The position numbers and the translations under genes are program-made. The notes beneath the pieces are model-generated. The model had not been told where the DNA came from. It saw nothing but the letters and a program-made list of their open reading frames with translations, and made no database searches. From Polytrichum commune (lineage: Eukaryota; Streptophyta; Polytrichopsida; Polytrichales; Polytrichaceae): a DNA stretch of 64,000 bases. The number at the start of each line of letters is the position of its first letter. Position 1 is the stretch's first letter. This document shows, piece after piece, positions 13,082-25,300 of the stretch. Where the stretch lies: the NCBI GenBank assembly GCA_950295325.1, contig OX485803.1, positions 2,170,001 to 2,234,000 on the forward strand, read 5' to 3'.

Positions 13082-13700
13082 TGAAAGATGTCAGCAATTG
13101 TTATTTCAATGGGATTGTTGGTCGAACTCTCCACAGAACTTTGCACTGCATTGTAAGTTGGAGGTTTAGGGCTTTAGGGTGAAGGGTTTACGAGTTTTTA
13201 GGTTGTGGGTATGGCCGAAATGTGAATTGTGTCTCTTTTGTTGAAAACCTGGATTGCAGATCGAACTTGTGGAGGATTGAGGGCCTGTTGTTGCCTTGTT
13301 GTCATCTTTTACATTCTGGATTGAACTGTTGTCATCCTGGGTTTCATAGCTACTTCAACCATGTGGACAGTTCTAAAAACCAGGATGACAGCGATTTCCA
13401 GCTGTCAAAGACGTCAGCAATTGTTATTGTCATGCGATTTTTGGTTGAACTCTCTACAGAACTTTGCGCTGCATTGTAATTTGGAGGTTTAGGGTTTCAG
13501 GGTTTAGGAATTGCGTGGTTTGTGGTTGTGGGCATGGTGGAAATAAGAAGTTTGGATGTTTTGTAAAAATCCTGGATGGCAGATTGAACTTGTTTAGGAT
13601 TGAGGGTTCGCTGTTGCGTTGTAGACATCTTCTACATCTTGGATCGAATTGTTGTTATCCCGGGGTTTGACAGCTACTTCAACAATGTGGGCAAACAAAA
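13082..13700. repeat. Tandem duplication (about 325 bp) at the SEL1 gene 5' end
   Basis: Copy 1 (about 13082-13378) and copy 2 (about 13405-13700) share GTCAGCAATTGTTATT near the start, then ACAGAACTTTGC, GGAGGTTTAGGG, a GAACTTGT..AGGATTGAGGG block, and AGCTACTTCAAC at the end. Copy 2 ends inside the proposed first coding exon. There its ATGTGGGCA is the start codon context, while copy 1 has ATGTGGACA followed by different sequence. The promoter/5' leader of the gene has therefore been duplicated in place. Confidence 0.8.
13486..13508 (+). promoter_or_regulatory. Telo-box-like motifs upstream of the SEL1 gene
   Basis: GGTTTAGGGTTT followed by CAGGGTTTAGG gives two AAACCCTAA-type telo-boxes on the minus strand. 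The equivalent place in the first tandem copy (about 13160-13190) has a weaker version. Telo-boxes are common in the 5' regions of plant housekeeping genes. A role here is inferred from position only. Confidence 0.4.
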
Positions 13701-16700
13701 TGCTACATCTGCAGAAGCGCCTGAAGCCTCTGGTGACTTCCAATTTTCTCACTCTGCCGGTATGTCCCCTGCTTCACTATCCACACTTCTATGCATTCTC
13801 TCAAGCACTATGGAATGTGGATATCAAAAATATTTAGCTACTTGGATTTTACACTTGAAAGGTTATTTCTCACCTATCTGTACTGAATTCTGGAAATGCT
13901 CTTAGAGGAGGTCATGTAGCAGCATGCCGGATGTGCGGGACTTCATAGGGAGAGGGTTGGCAGCCGTTACAGAGGTGGAGCGAATTTTGCCATACACTGA
14001 TTTCCAAGACCACCGTTTGCAACCCCTTCTCAAGGTTGTTATCGTACAGACTTTCTTTCTCCTATGGGCTATATTGTAATGTAGCGAAGAAGACTAGTTT
14101 CAGTTGTCACTTTAAGTTCCAGCTAAAGATTTAGCTCTACGGTTGTGGTGACTTAGGTCAAAGAGGCTACCGCACAAGCTGGTTCGAATTTCAGTTCGCA
14201 CATTAGAACCTTAGGTCACAGATGATACATTTGCAATTTCCAGCATGGTAAATGATCACAAGTACGCATAAAGAGGGGTAAGGTAAGCATACCTTAAATG
14301 GACACTTTAAGCTACGCGCCCACTTCTAGGATGTGAAACATGCAATTAGTGCGAACTGATTGCTTGTTCCAAATTGTGTCCATGTCCATTTGCCTCATAA
14401 TTGCAGAGCTCATATGAATATCTTATTCATGATTAAAGTGAAGATTCTCAAGCTGATGAAATGGTTGTATAGGTCCCTCCCCCCCTCAATTATGTTGATT
14501 ATTGAGCCTAGAATGCTAATAATTTGAGCACGTAGTATAATCTTATTAAAACACATGTCTCTTTGGTGTACATTCTTAGATCCACACGTGACCACACACC
14601 ACCTAAATATAGTTGTCCGATCAAACAAGCTGACCATGGAAAGCCTGCATACCTTAAAATTGTCTTACTTTAGGTTGCGAATTCTACAAGAGAAACTCTT
14701 TCCATATAAGTTGGTAGCTCATGATCAATGTGGGCATTAGTGTGTGTCTATTGGTACAGACAGCCAAAGAGAACTTTGAGTTGGCATTGGAAGTCGAAAA
14801 GGAGAATGCAGATGCTATGTTGTGGCTTGCTCGCCTTCATCTTTATTACAATATTCCCCAAGCCTGTCTCAGAAGGTACTCCTGCCATACTTACCTCATC
14901 GTTTACATTGCCTACAGAAACTGCACTGTGGACAATGTTGAATTTGATAACTCTACTTTTATCTTCAATAACCTTTGTCTGAACTGACTTTCTCAACCTT
15001 CAGTATTGTCATCTTTAAAGTGAAGGTGAGTGGATTTCTCACAGTATCTCTTCTATTACAGTGGAGCGGTATTACTTGAAGCAGCAGCTGAATCTGGACA
15101 TGCAGAAGCTCAATATGAACTTGCATGCCGAATACGTGCAGAGGTATCTTCTCCAGCTTTGAAACCGTTGTTTTTACCTCTGCAGAGGGCCTGGAGATTT
15201 ATTTATTTTGGTAATGTAGACACACATTTCACAAAGAAAAGTAGCATGTAGTCCTTTGAAATAGATATTACACAGGGGCCCATATTGCATGTGTTTGTTC
15301 CATGGACTTTCTATTTGCCAGTGAAAGTTGAATGCAGGGTGCATTAGTGCACCAGAAACAAGAAAGGCAAGTGCTTTGCAAACGAGATTGAGCTGTTTTT
15401 GATTATGCACATCAACACGGAAACTACCTTGAAAAGGAAAATATTGAAAAGTGTTGTACCGATCACCTTCCGTTGTGCAGGGTGCACTCTTGGGCGATGA
15501 TGATGCAATGGATGACAGAGTTTTCAACTACTTAGAATCTGCAGCTTGTCAGGTAATCAGGTTTTCCTCACAGGCAACCACTCCTTGCTCACACCTTAGG
15601 AACCCTTTACACTACTGTAATGATCAAGTTGAGAGCTTGTATTTGTAATTTTTGGGAGTTTGATTTTTGGAGTTGGCAATCTCTCATCCAAGCTCAAACT
15701 ATTGAGAGCTTAACCAATCTTCAATCTCAAAATAGTTTAAGCAAGTGTAAAGTGGCCATGCTCAAAGTGAGGGATCAAGGAGGGAATGACAGTAAACAAA
15801 GAATCTTTGACGACAAGCCAAAGAAAGCTTTAAGTCATTGGTTTGAGATTTATTTTTGAGTTTCTCCTAGAAAACCACATATCTTAATGAAATTTCCTGC
15901 TTTGGTGTCCATGTTCACAGAACTCTAAAACAGTACCTTGTAGCCAAGTCATTGGTTGGAGATTCAAGTGCCTAATTTTCTAATGTGCAGAAACATGCTG
16001 GGGCCCTTTTTCTGGTTGGTGCCATTTACCTGTCAGGGAAACATGTTCGCTGCAACCCAAAGGCAGCTGCCTGGTGCTTTCGCAAGGCTGCAGAGCAGGT
16101 GCCATAGAATTTCTTTACAATTGTGTTTCCTAACTTCTCTTTAGTACATATCATGTTCTTATTGAAGGCGGAGATTGTTGTCTGTAAAGTAGAATGGCTT
16201 AACAGAGTCTGCCACTTGGTTTGCACAATTCACACCATTTCAAAGGTTCTCTAAACTGACATCAATTAGGTACACTAAATAGCTCTATTAGTGTGGGTGG
16301 GAAATTAGCGTGGGCCAGACTAATTTTCTAGTAAACATGGAAATAACATGGGTCCAAGACCCCGGGTCTTCCCCTAAGTCTTCACGAAGACTTCTGACCA
16401 ACACATTGAATATTATTTGTAGGACAAATGTAGCATAAAATAAATCAATCACGCACATTAATTTTCTAGAAAGCAATTAATGTAGCCCACGCTAATTTTC
16501 TACTAGTAATTTAGCGTGGGTTGAAAATTACTAAGGCCCACATTAATGCTCATTATGAGAATTAGCGTGGGCTCTAGAAAAACTGTGACCCATAGTAATA
16601 GGACTATTTAGTGTACTTCTGGCAAGTAATGTGAAGTGTTTGTTGATTGTTCTGAAACTTAATTTACCTTTTTTGCTGATAGGGACACATACCAGCAGCC

Positions 16701-17363
16701 ACTGTATATGGGTCCCTTATTACCAAAGGTATTCTTACTCGCAACTATCTTGTTCTTCCAATAAACCTGGCTTCGTACAGTCAGCAGGAATTTATTTATA
16801 CTGCACACTGTTTGAGGTGACACTTTAGACAAACACCTAACATCAAGGTTTATTTGCACTCTTAACCTGGTTTTAAGCAATTTGCACTTTTATACTTAGA
16901 GAGGTTTGTGTGAACCTCATTTTAAAACAGAAAATTGTTAAATTTCAACTTGCAAACCTCCTCGTGCTTCTCAAAGTTCCTAACCGTAAGGGATGGGGTA
17001 TTGATACAATTTGGTTTGAGGATGATCAGAGTACAACCAACGCTCCCATTGCTCTTACATATAGAAAGTGGGGTAGGAGGGTGGTGGTTTTGCCATAATA
17101 TTCCTACTAATGTTTTACTCACAGGTTTGATAGCGGTGAAGAATAATTTGGTACAAATCAATTGATTATTCTGGATTTGTGTAGGTGGGAATTGGGAGGA
17201 GACAAAAGCTGTTGGGGTTAATGAGACAGATACAGATCAGCCAATAGAGCTTGATGCAATTGCAAGGGCCCATTTTGAAAAGGCTTCTGAAGCTGGTGAC
17301 CCTCTAGCCCATGAATGGTTGACTAGAACAGCCCATGAACCCAAAAGCACTCTACTTAGCTGA
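13685..17363 (+). CDS. SEL1-repeat (TPR-like) protein, eight exons
   Basis: Proposed exons: 13685-13759, 13906-14034, 14760-14875, 15062-15143, 15481-15552, 15991-16098, 16683-16728, 17185-17363. All junctions are GT-AG and the phases agree, giving 268 codons plus TGA. Residues 69-268 hold about four SEL1-like alpha-helical repeats. The clearest are [20 protein letters not shown] (108-127), [13 protein letters not shown] with [17 protein letters not shown], and [20 protein letters not shown] near the C-terminus. SEL1 repeats mediate protein-protein contacts, so the partner is unknown. The first 45 residues ([16 protein letters not shown]...RRSCSS) are rich in R, K, L and S without acidic residues, like a mitochondrial presequence. 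The first exon is the least certain part; otherwise translation could start at ATG 13924. Introns 2 and 6 carry dispersed repeats. Confidence 0.85.
14462..14640 (+). repeat. Dispersed repeat R3, copy in SEL1 intron 2
   Basis: The core runs from TAGGTCCCTCC through AATTATGTTGATTATTGAGCC, an ACACATGTCTCTTTGGTGT block, and GACCACACACCACCTAAATA. Related copies lie at 29430-29650 (PARP intron 16) and 35780-35975. No terminal repeats were recognised, so the class is undetermined. Confidence 0.6.
16270..16616. mobile_element. MITE with GTACACTAAATAG ends in SEL1 intron 6
   Basis: The left end reads GTACACTAAATAGCTCTATT. The reverse complement of the right end reads GTACACTAAATAGTCCTATT. Terminal inverted repeats are about 30 bp and the length is 347 bp. 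Inside, words like ATTAGCGTGGGC recur. A 32-bp solo end occurs in PARP intron 13 (27679-27710). A relative of the interior (GGGTCTTCTCCTAAGTCTTC) occurs at about 59750. No target duplication could be fixed. Confidence 0.75.
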
Positions 17364-18920
17364 TTCTTGAAGTATCCATCATTTGTGTTACTGTTCAATC
17401 CAAGATCTTTCATAAGATACCCAACACAAACCCCAATACTGGAGGCAAGTTGTGATCCATGCAAGTGTTCAGGTGATCAGTTCCACAATTTCCAGTTAGG
17501 ATGATTTTAGTGAAATTTGATCATGTGATGTTTGGATTTGAGCATTTGTTATGTCACATGCAATCAAGTCCTGAATTATTTCATTGAGCTTTGAAGACTC
17601 ACATATTTCACTGTCACATTTGACATGATGGAAAAAGTAAGTTAGAAGGGCACATATTTGCGTTCCTTGAAAAGGCCATTGATTGCACTCAAGTTCTCAT
17701 CTCCAAGTTATCATAACTAGGTCGACCATGTGCCGTGAATATGGTTTGGGAAAGAATCTTGTCTTTGGACATTTGTTACAATTTCAAAACTTGGAAATAA
17801 ATTGTGATCTTTTTGTTAAACGTCGTGAAATCAATTTCCAGATCTTTGAAAATCACTCTAGTTTCACATTTGCATAACACCTACACAAAATTGCTTATTG
17901 GTTAATGGGATTAGGTTTGTCTATGTTAGTGTTCTCCACTGTTTCGGAAAGGCGATGGCGGGACCATGTTAAATTGATGTGGAATGTGTTGGATGGGACA
18001 TACCATACTAAGTTAAGGTAGCCAACTCTTATTTAGTTACCTTTGTGAATTGGACACCTATATTTGATTGGTATACATGTGTGGCTTCAACAATGAATGT
18101 CAAAAAGACTTGCTCAAGATATGGTAACCATCCTAGACTCAATAGGTAGTATAATTGGGGAGACCTAGATGACCATTTAAGGAGCACAATTTTGTTCACC
18201 TTGATAATGGCTTAGGTATTCATGTGGAATTCAAAAACTATGAGGAAAGTAGCTAAGGCTGCTATTTGGATTTGCTAACAATCTTGTACTACTCATGTAT
18301 GTCACATCCTAGGAGAAGTGAGCTATAGTTTGAAAAGTAACCATTTTAGATCCATGGAATGAAATGGAAGACAATGGAATATTGTTCCGGTAGTGATTGA
18401 ATCCCCAAAGGAGAGAGGGAACCTTTCACTCCATAAATATAAGCCATCATTACCCTGTGGCTGTAATACACATGTTGACCCAAGCAATATTGTTGAGGTG
18501 GACATCCTTGCTTTTCTAGTCATTTATGTACTAATTTATGGAAATACCAGAAGTTGAGGTCCACGGTTTGGCAGATAAGTTGAATTGTGGTCAGGTGAAC
18601 TCTACGTGCTGTTTGAGCATGTTCATGTGCTGCTTTGTGTAGATGTTGATTTTTTTCTGGTGCATGGGGAAGCAGTTCGATTGGTACCTTCTGTTCTCAA
18701 TTTGCAACCTTGAGTGGTTTATGTTCTAAATGTGGCCATGCACAATCTTATTTCAATGTGATTGGACTTATCTCTTTACGATTACCCCTCATTACAACAG
18801 TCATTTTCTTAAACTTTGTTGACTTCAAACTAAATATACTCATGAAGGAAAGATAAAATATGGGTTTTACGGTGATGTTTTTGCAATTTGAATGACCAGA
18901 ATCCTATTCGTAGTTTGATG
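17364..18920. other. Intergenic; 3' flank of SEL1 gene
   Basis: No recognisable gene or repeat family. Short open frames have no domain-like content. Confidence 0.5.
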
Positions 18921-19278
18921 TACACTCTAAACTCCATAGTATCAGCCTCTTTAATGTCGCTCCTTCTCTTATATCCGGAAACCCTAGGGAACAGATGTTC
19001 TCATTTAAGTTTGACTCCTTGTCACGCTTCCCTTCCATATATCATGGGTTTTGACAATAAAGTAAATCACCAAAGAATTTCAACCACATGCTTGCACACA
19101 TCATGTTCTTGTCATTGTAATTATTGTCATTCATGCAATGTTGACTTTGTGTTATTCCATAATGTCACATGCTATATTAGTTCTCTTTTATCACGCATCC
19201 ATGTCAACACTACAAAAGTCCTTATTGTCACATACTCTTTAGTTGCCACAAGTGTGATATTACGGAGTTTAGAGTGTA
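18921..19278. mobile_element. MITE family M1, copy 1
   Basis: The left end TACACTCTAAACTCCATAGT and right end ATTACGGAGTTTAGAGTGTA form imperfect terminal inverted repeats of about 28 bp around 300 bp of AT-rich interior. The interior contains CACCAAAGAATTTCAACC and CATGTTGACTTTGTGTTATT-like words shared with the copies at 19494, 21109 and 54713. No open frame of note. Confidence 0.8.
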
Positions 19279-19493
19279 ATTGGTTAAAGTTATAGCATAA
19301 GGTGCTAGGAAGTTGCAAACTAAATCTCACAAAAGGAAAGAAGAACCACTCCAATTCTACTCAAGAAAGATTTGATATTATTTGGGTGGCAAAATAATAT
19401 TAAACTCAAAACTGCCAATGGTGAAACATGAATAATGTGGGCCACAAGAATAGAATAATCATAAATGTATGTGTTTTTGGGTGTTGAAATTGT

Positions 19494-19829
19494 ACACTTC
19501 AACCTCCCAAAATGGCACTCCCTCTCTTATATCCTCAAACTCTAGGGAATGGATGTGCAAAATTTATATATCCCTTCAGGTTGTCACATTTCCCTCCCAT
19601 ATATCAAATATTCTTCCATTAAAATAATTCACCAAAGAATTCAAACCACACAATTGCATGCATCACGTTGTCACCATTGTCATTATTGCAATGTTGACTT
19701 TGTGTTATTTCATAATGTCACATGCTACACTAATTATCTATTATCAAGCATTCATGTTGACACTACGTACCTCCTTAATATCATGTGCACTTGGGTTGCC
19801 ACATGTGTGATATTAGGGAGGATGGAGCA
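19494..19829. mobile_element. MITE family M1, copy 2 (degenerate)
   Basis: The interior aligns with copy 1 from CTCCCTCTCTTATATCC through CACCAAAGAATTCAAACC and AATGTTGACTTTGTGTTATT to GTGTGATATTAGGGAGG. The terminal repeats are heavily mutated. Confidence 0.65.
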
Positions 19830-20704
19830 TATAGTGAAGTGCCAGTCAATGATAGGAGAACTTGGAGACGGCAAAAGTAAAGTGCACAGACTCAAACTAT
19901 TAAGTTCTATTGGGGTAAATTATTCTAAATATGTTGTAGATAAATGAACTAAAAGGAGATTGCTTTTAACGTTTATGAAGCCCAAAAAGCTTATACTATG
20001 TATAAAGGGAGAAGAATTCACACATAAAAATGGTGTCAAAAATACAAATTCCCTTGAGTAATGAAGCGCAATGACCTTCATGAAATAGCAATTGATATCA
20101 ACTTGATAGCCCAGTTGGAAGAAGGTCTTCAAACTCCATAATACTCCATTTTGAAATGGGGGAAGGAAACCTACTTGTAGTGGAATTGTAGACGGGAAAC
20201 TCTAACACTTGTGTTTAGGCCTATAGTGTGAAACATGAATTGCACCATGATCGATACATCAAACTACAAATTATTATCATACCATATTATTTTTGGCAAA
20301 GTTGGAAAGTAACTTGCACTTGAAGACTTGAGGAATGAGGCTTTGAAAAGGGAACACCAATGGAACAATAATGAGTAGTGTAGTGTACCTCTCATCCATC
20401 ATGACTAAGAAAACTTGCACCATGATATTTGTGATTATTTCCTCTAAATTGGGTCCCAATTTAAATTCAAGATCTTCAAAACTAATTATGGTGTCGAATT
20501 GTCATTAAAGAAACTGTTGAAGGGTTATAAATGATCCCCAACATTTTTGTGAACTAATGCGAGGCACGCTCATGTGCAATATTCTCTATGGTCCTGGAAT
20601 CTTCACATAGTCTCCGCACATGTTTGGAATTGGTGTTTTATGAATATGTTGGCAATTAATCTCAAGGTGTTAAAATGAGTTTGGCCTTGAATGAGATGAT
20701 ATTG
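19830..20704. other. Intergenic; no gene seen
   Basis: AT-rich sequence without recognisable coding content or repeats. Confidence 0.45.
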
Positions 20705-20830
20705 AATGTTTTTTGTTCAGACCTCCGCACCAACTCCAAGCCATGCACCCCACACTTACTAAACATGAAATTTTTTGCATGCAAAACAACGAACTCCCAA
20801 CCAAATTCCGATCATATTAAAGGACAACTC
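20705..20830 (-). repeat. Arm of foldback repeat family FB (solo, reversed)
   Basis: The reverse complement matches 9009-9135: AGAGTT.TCCTTTAA, TTGGGAGTT, GTTGTTTTGCATGCA, CATGTTTAGTAAGT, GGAGGTCTGAAC. It lies about 280 bp from MITE copy 3 and 1.5 kb upstream of the PARP start codon. Confidence 0.6.
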
Positions 20831-21108
20831 TAAGAATATGCTTCACTACGATCAATGAAAAGATAGAAGAGGGCTTAGTTTGCAAGTGAGTTTGTCCAAG
20901 TACCCTCCACCCAAAAACATATGTTCCCTGAATTCCTTGTCTCAACATGTGCACCCATGGTGCGTATCCAACAAGCCTCGCACTAGGAAAGCAAATCCCG
21001 TGCACCAAAACAAGTGACCCGGTCAACCAACCCGCCCATCCCCCGTCCCCCCAAAACCTCCAAACCCTTTCAAAATGCCCTACAAAACTCCAAGTGTGAA
21101 GAAAGTTA

Positions 21109-21573
21109 TACACCCTAAACTTCGTAATATCAACCTCCATAATGTCACTCACTCTCTAATATCCCCAAACCCTAGGGAACAAATGCTCGTAGTTCAAATC
21201 TCACTCCTTGTTGTCACCTTTCTCTCTCTTATATCACAAATTTTGTCATTAATGCAAATCACCAAAGAAGTCAACCCAAGCCCTTGCATTGCGCCATGTG
21301 TAAAATATGTGGAGTGCCACCTTCTTATTCTTATTTTTATTCTTCTTCGTATGCCACTTGTTGAATGTTTATGCATGCATATGCCACATCACCCGGGAAG
21401 GCCAAGTGGAGTGGACCACACCACACCATTTAATATGCTGCACTTTGTGTTATTCCATAGTATCACATTTTACACTAATCCTATAGTATCACGGATACAT
21501 GTTAATACTACAGAACTCCGTAATATCACGTGCACTTTTGCCACAGGTGTGATCCTACGGAGTTTAGAGTGTA
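21109..21573. mobile_element. MITE family M1, copy 3, upstream of PARP
   Basis: The left end TACACCCTAAACTTCGTAAT and right end CCTACGGAGTTTAGAGTGTA are inverted repeats matching copy 1. It is 465 bp long and about 100 bp longer than copy 1 because of extra interior sequence around 21300-21420. It ends 751 bp before the PARP start codon, so it may form the outer border of that promoter. Confidence 0.8.
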
Positions 21574-22323
21574 GTAGGTGAGAGTTATAAGGAAGTTATA
21601 GTAGGCGAAAGTTATAAGAAAGTTGTATCCAAGCCTCCCCTAGCTTAGCTTCTCTAAGTAGCTTCAAGCTCAAGCCCCCCCCCCCCTCACTCTTCTCACT
21701 TCTTCTCCGAAGCCCGCCCATTCCCACACGATTCAAGGAAGAAAAATCAACACCACTACCTATATCATTACACAAAAAAACAACTTGAAGAGGAAACAGA
21801 AGAAGTAGAAACAGAAGAAGTAGAAGAAGATGCACGGGAGCAGACAAGAGAACGAGGAGGAAGAATACGGATCACCAGCTACCTAGTGCTTCTGTGATTG
21901 CCAACTTTCTTCATCAACTTACTTACAAATCAACAATTTGGTATGATTCAAGCACCTCAATCAGTGCACTCCTCGTTTAAATAGTAAAGTATGTTATGGA
22001 TTTTTGTATTTTGGGGTGGCGGTTTGTTTTGAGAAGCCTGGAAGACTTGGTGGGATGTTATAAGACTGCAAGAATCTTGGCCGGCAGATTGTTGTATGTT
22101 CAGGCATTGTACTCAGCTTCTGGTTGGGTTTTTTGTTGTTGTGAATTTGACCCAGAATAAATTTATTTTGGAGTGTTGGAATCGAGAAGGAAGAGCTCGG
22201 AGTTGTATTTCGATTGTTATAGAGAAGTGGCATTTGAAAATGAAAATAAAAATGTGTTCTTGGATTGGTGCTTTGCTTGAAGTTCTTATGGTAGTTGTGG
22301 GGGGTGAGAAGATTGTTGCAGCG
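21574..22323 (+). promoter_or_regulatory. PARP 5' region (promoter and leader, inferred)
   Basis: This 750-bp stretch between the MITE and the PARP ATG holds a pyrimidine tract with a run of C around 21677-21688. From 22096 an in-frame open stretch of 76 codons leads without a stop into the PARP start. No TATA box could be assigned with confidence. If 22096 were used as start, the protein would gain a hydrophobic N-terminal extension. I favour a leader because the SAP domain begins right after ATG 22324. Confidence 0.4.
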
Positions 22324-25300
22324 ATGGCAGCAAGTTTAACTGTGACGCAGCTTCGGAAGGAGCTCACTAAGCGAGCCTTGGATACAACTGGCTTGAAGCC
22401 TGCTCTGGTTGGTTTTTTATCGAACCCTTGTATCATTCTTTAGACAAAGATGTTTGTATGCATGCACATTGACACACCTTTAGCCTATTCAATCTATTCA
22501 GTCTTCAATATAAAGGTTTCTCTTTGCATTAAAAAATATAATCTCAGTCACAGGTAAATGGTGATAATCTTACAAACCAGATATAGATGAGTTCCCCCGG
22601 GGAAGCTTGTGTTGATCATGTGTTAAAAGCTCCCATGTGGTGCCACTTTCCCCTGTGAAGCTAGCTCAAATCCCCTCTCTCCTCTTAAATGCTATGATTT
22701 GTAGAAAGGATATGCTGATAATATTCCCGTGAATAATCCTTCTAAAGTCTTGTGGATGACATTCAACATACATGTTGCTAAATGTCTTCAGGCTTCATCA
22801 CTTTTGTGTTCCTGGAGCGCAATTCCTAATAGTGAAATCCTCTCGTAGGTTTCTCGTCTTGATGCAGCCATTGCAGAGGAAGATGCAAAAACAAGCCAGC
22901 CGGACAAGGGGAAGCTCACATCCACCTCAAAACCAAAGAATGAGGACACCGAAAATGGGAAAGAGAAGAGAAAACGGACCGCTGGGCCCATTGTTGATGG
23001 CGATGGTGCAAAGCCCACGAAGCGCCTCAAGGTGGAGGAAATCAGCAAGATGAGTGTGGCAGATCTTAAGGCTGCCTTAACAGACAGAGGCCTGGAAAGC
23101 ACAGGTGTCAAGAGAGAATTGGTCAAGCGCTTGACTCAACCTTTGGAAGCTGAGGACAATGTGAACAAGAAGGATGATGATGATAATGATGCACAAGATG
23201 CAGGTGAGATATAGAGTTTGAAGAAAACCAAATGATGAAATATATCATATGTTTTTTGGGATGGAGATTACTATTCTTTAGATTTTTTTTCTAGAAACCA
23301 TCATCAGAGTTATCCTTCAACTCAACGGGGACTTTTGGTCGGGAGTTGGTCCCCTATGGTTTTCCATTGGTTGTTTTTGTATACATTGTTTTGTTCCTAC
23401 ATGTGGTGCATGCTCGGAGAAGTGTTTGTGCTGGAAGGAAGAGCAACCTGTTTCAGTTCACTGAGGGCCAATCTTATTTCAGCACCTCTTCTTGGCATGC
23501 CAAGTTTGACCTTCAATAGACCGATATAGAATGTTCTTCATTCAAACCTCCTCACTGCCTCCAAGCATGCACCAAAAGCTTCCCAAACATGGAAGGTCTT
23601 GTATTCAAAACAACCAACTCCCTATCAAAAGCCATGTTGAGTTAGAGGATACAGTTGTGTCATAACTAGTAGAGTTATGACTCAACATGACTTTTGGTTA
23701 GGAGTTGCTTGTTTTGCATACAAAACCTTCCATGTTTAGTAAGTTTTCTGGTACATGGTTGGAGTTAGCGAGGAGGTTTAAACAAAGAACGCTCTATATA
23801 GGTTGACTGAGGGTCATACTTGGCATTTTGGCATGCCAAGTGGTGCTAAAATGAGTTGGGCCCCTCAAGGATTGGAAATAAGTTGCTCTTCATTCAAACT
23901 CTACCTCTAAGGATGTGCCACAAGTAAAAAGAAAATCATCAGCGTGGTATGCAAAGCAACCGATGGAAGAATCATAGGGGACCAACTCCTGACAGCAGCC
24001 CCATTGAGTTAAAGTATAACTTTAATCTTCTTCATTGATTCCAGTTAGGGGTTGATGCCTTTTAGGGCTTACTCAATTCTCTGAAGAGCAACATGGCTTT
24101 CATCTGAAGGTTTACATATCAGAGTTGAGAGCCACTTAGTATTACGTAATTTGTGATATTAGGGTTTTCGAGCTTATTTCCGAGTTCTTTGGCGAAATGT
24201 TTATTTTATGTCTGCAGCCCTCTACTTTGAGAAGTGATTATTGATCAAACACTGCCATTCTAATACAGAGCCAAAGGAAAAGATGGTGGCTGCAATAAAG
24301 AAGGGATGTGCAGTCCTGGATCAGTACCTACCTGACAATATTAAACAAGATTGCCACGTCTACCAAAGTGCGGATGTAAGGCCTACTTCATAAGTTGATC
24401 TGCACTACAATATTCTGAAGTGTAATTTGTTGCAACGTGTGTTAGACCACTTTGAGGAATATTTCTATCATAGAAGGTAGCATCCTGCAAAAGAATGTTA
24501 ACCTACAGAGACGTTCTTCTTCTTGTAACCATATTTGGGAAATTGAATCTAATCAGGGTACCGAGATATATGATGCCATGCTTAATCAGACGAATGTGGG
24601 GGACAACAACAACAAGTTCTATGTTATTCAGCTGCTCCGTAAGTTTACCTCTATTCTGGTTTTCTCCTCATTGGCACCTTCAACTTAGGGCCAACCAGAA
24701 TTTGCATATATGTGCAAATTTCTTCAAGTATGATGGCCACTAAAATAAGGTTTGATGGTCTTCATGTTTTCATTGCAGAACATGATTCTGGGAAAAAATA
24801 TCATGTCTATACCCGTTGGGGTAGGGTTGGAGTAAAGGGTCAAGACAAGCTATTCGGCCCTTATTCCAATTCTGCGGAGGCAATTGCAGAATTCGAAGGC
24901 AAATTCTTTGACAAGACAAAGAATCAGTGGACTGATCGTCACAATTTTGTGGCATATCCAAAGAAGTACACGTGGCTCGAGATTAATTATGAAGAGAAGG
25001 ATGATGACAAAAAGCCTGAGGTTTGGATTCATTCAGCAGATACTTGAATTATATTGGAATATTCAATCTGATCATATGAATCCGATGCTAAGATCATCTG
25101 TACCGCCTTTCTGTACACAAGGAATATAATTGTGCCATTGTCATTCTAGGTTGAGCAGGAGAAACCCAAAAAGGAGACACCTGAGAAGAAAGTAGCCAAG
25201 CCGAGCAAGCTTGACAAACGACTTAAAAATTTCATCAATCTTATATGTGATGTGAACATGATGAAGCAAATGATGTTAGAAATAGGTAAGCATCTTCTAT

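Noticed and set aside
14140-14200. tRNA-like GGTTCGAATTTC motif
   Set aside because: No A box or cloverleaf could be arranged around it.
18888-19295. 135-codon plus-strand frame
   Set aside because: It lies within MITE M1 copy 1 and has the same repeat-derived origin.
21075-21581. 168-codon plus-strand frame upstream of PARP
   Set aside because: It coincides with MITE M1 copy 3, from terminal repeat to terminal repeat. The other copies do not keep the frame.
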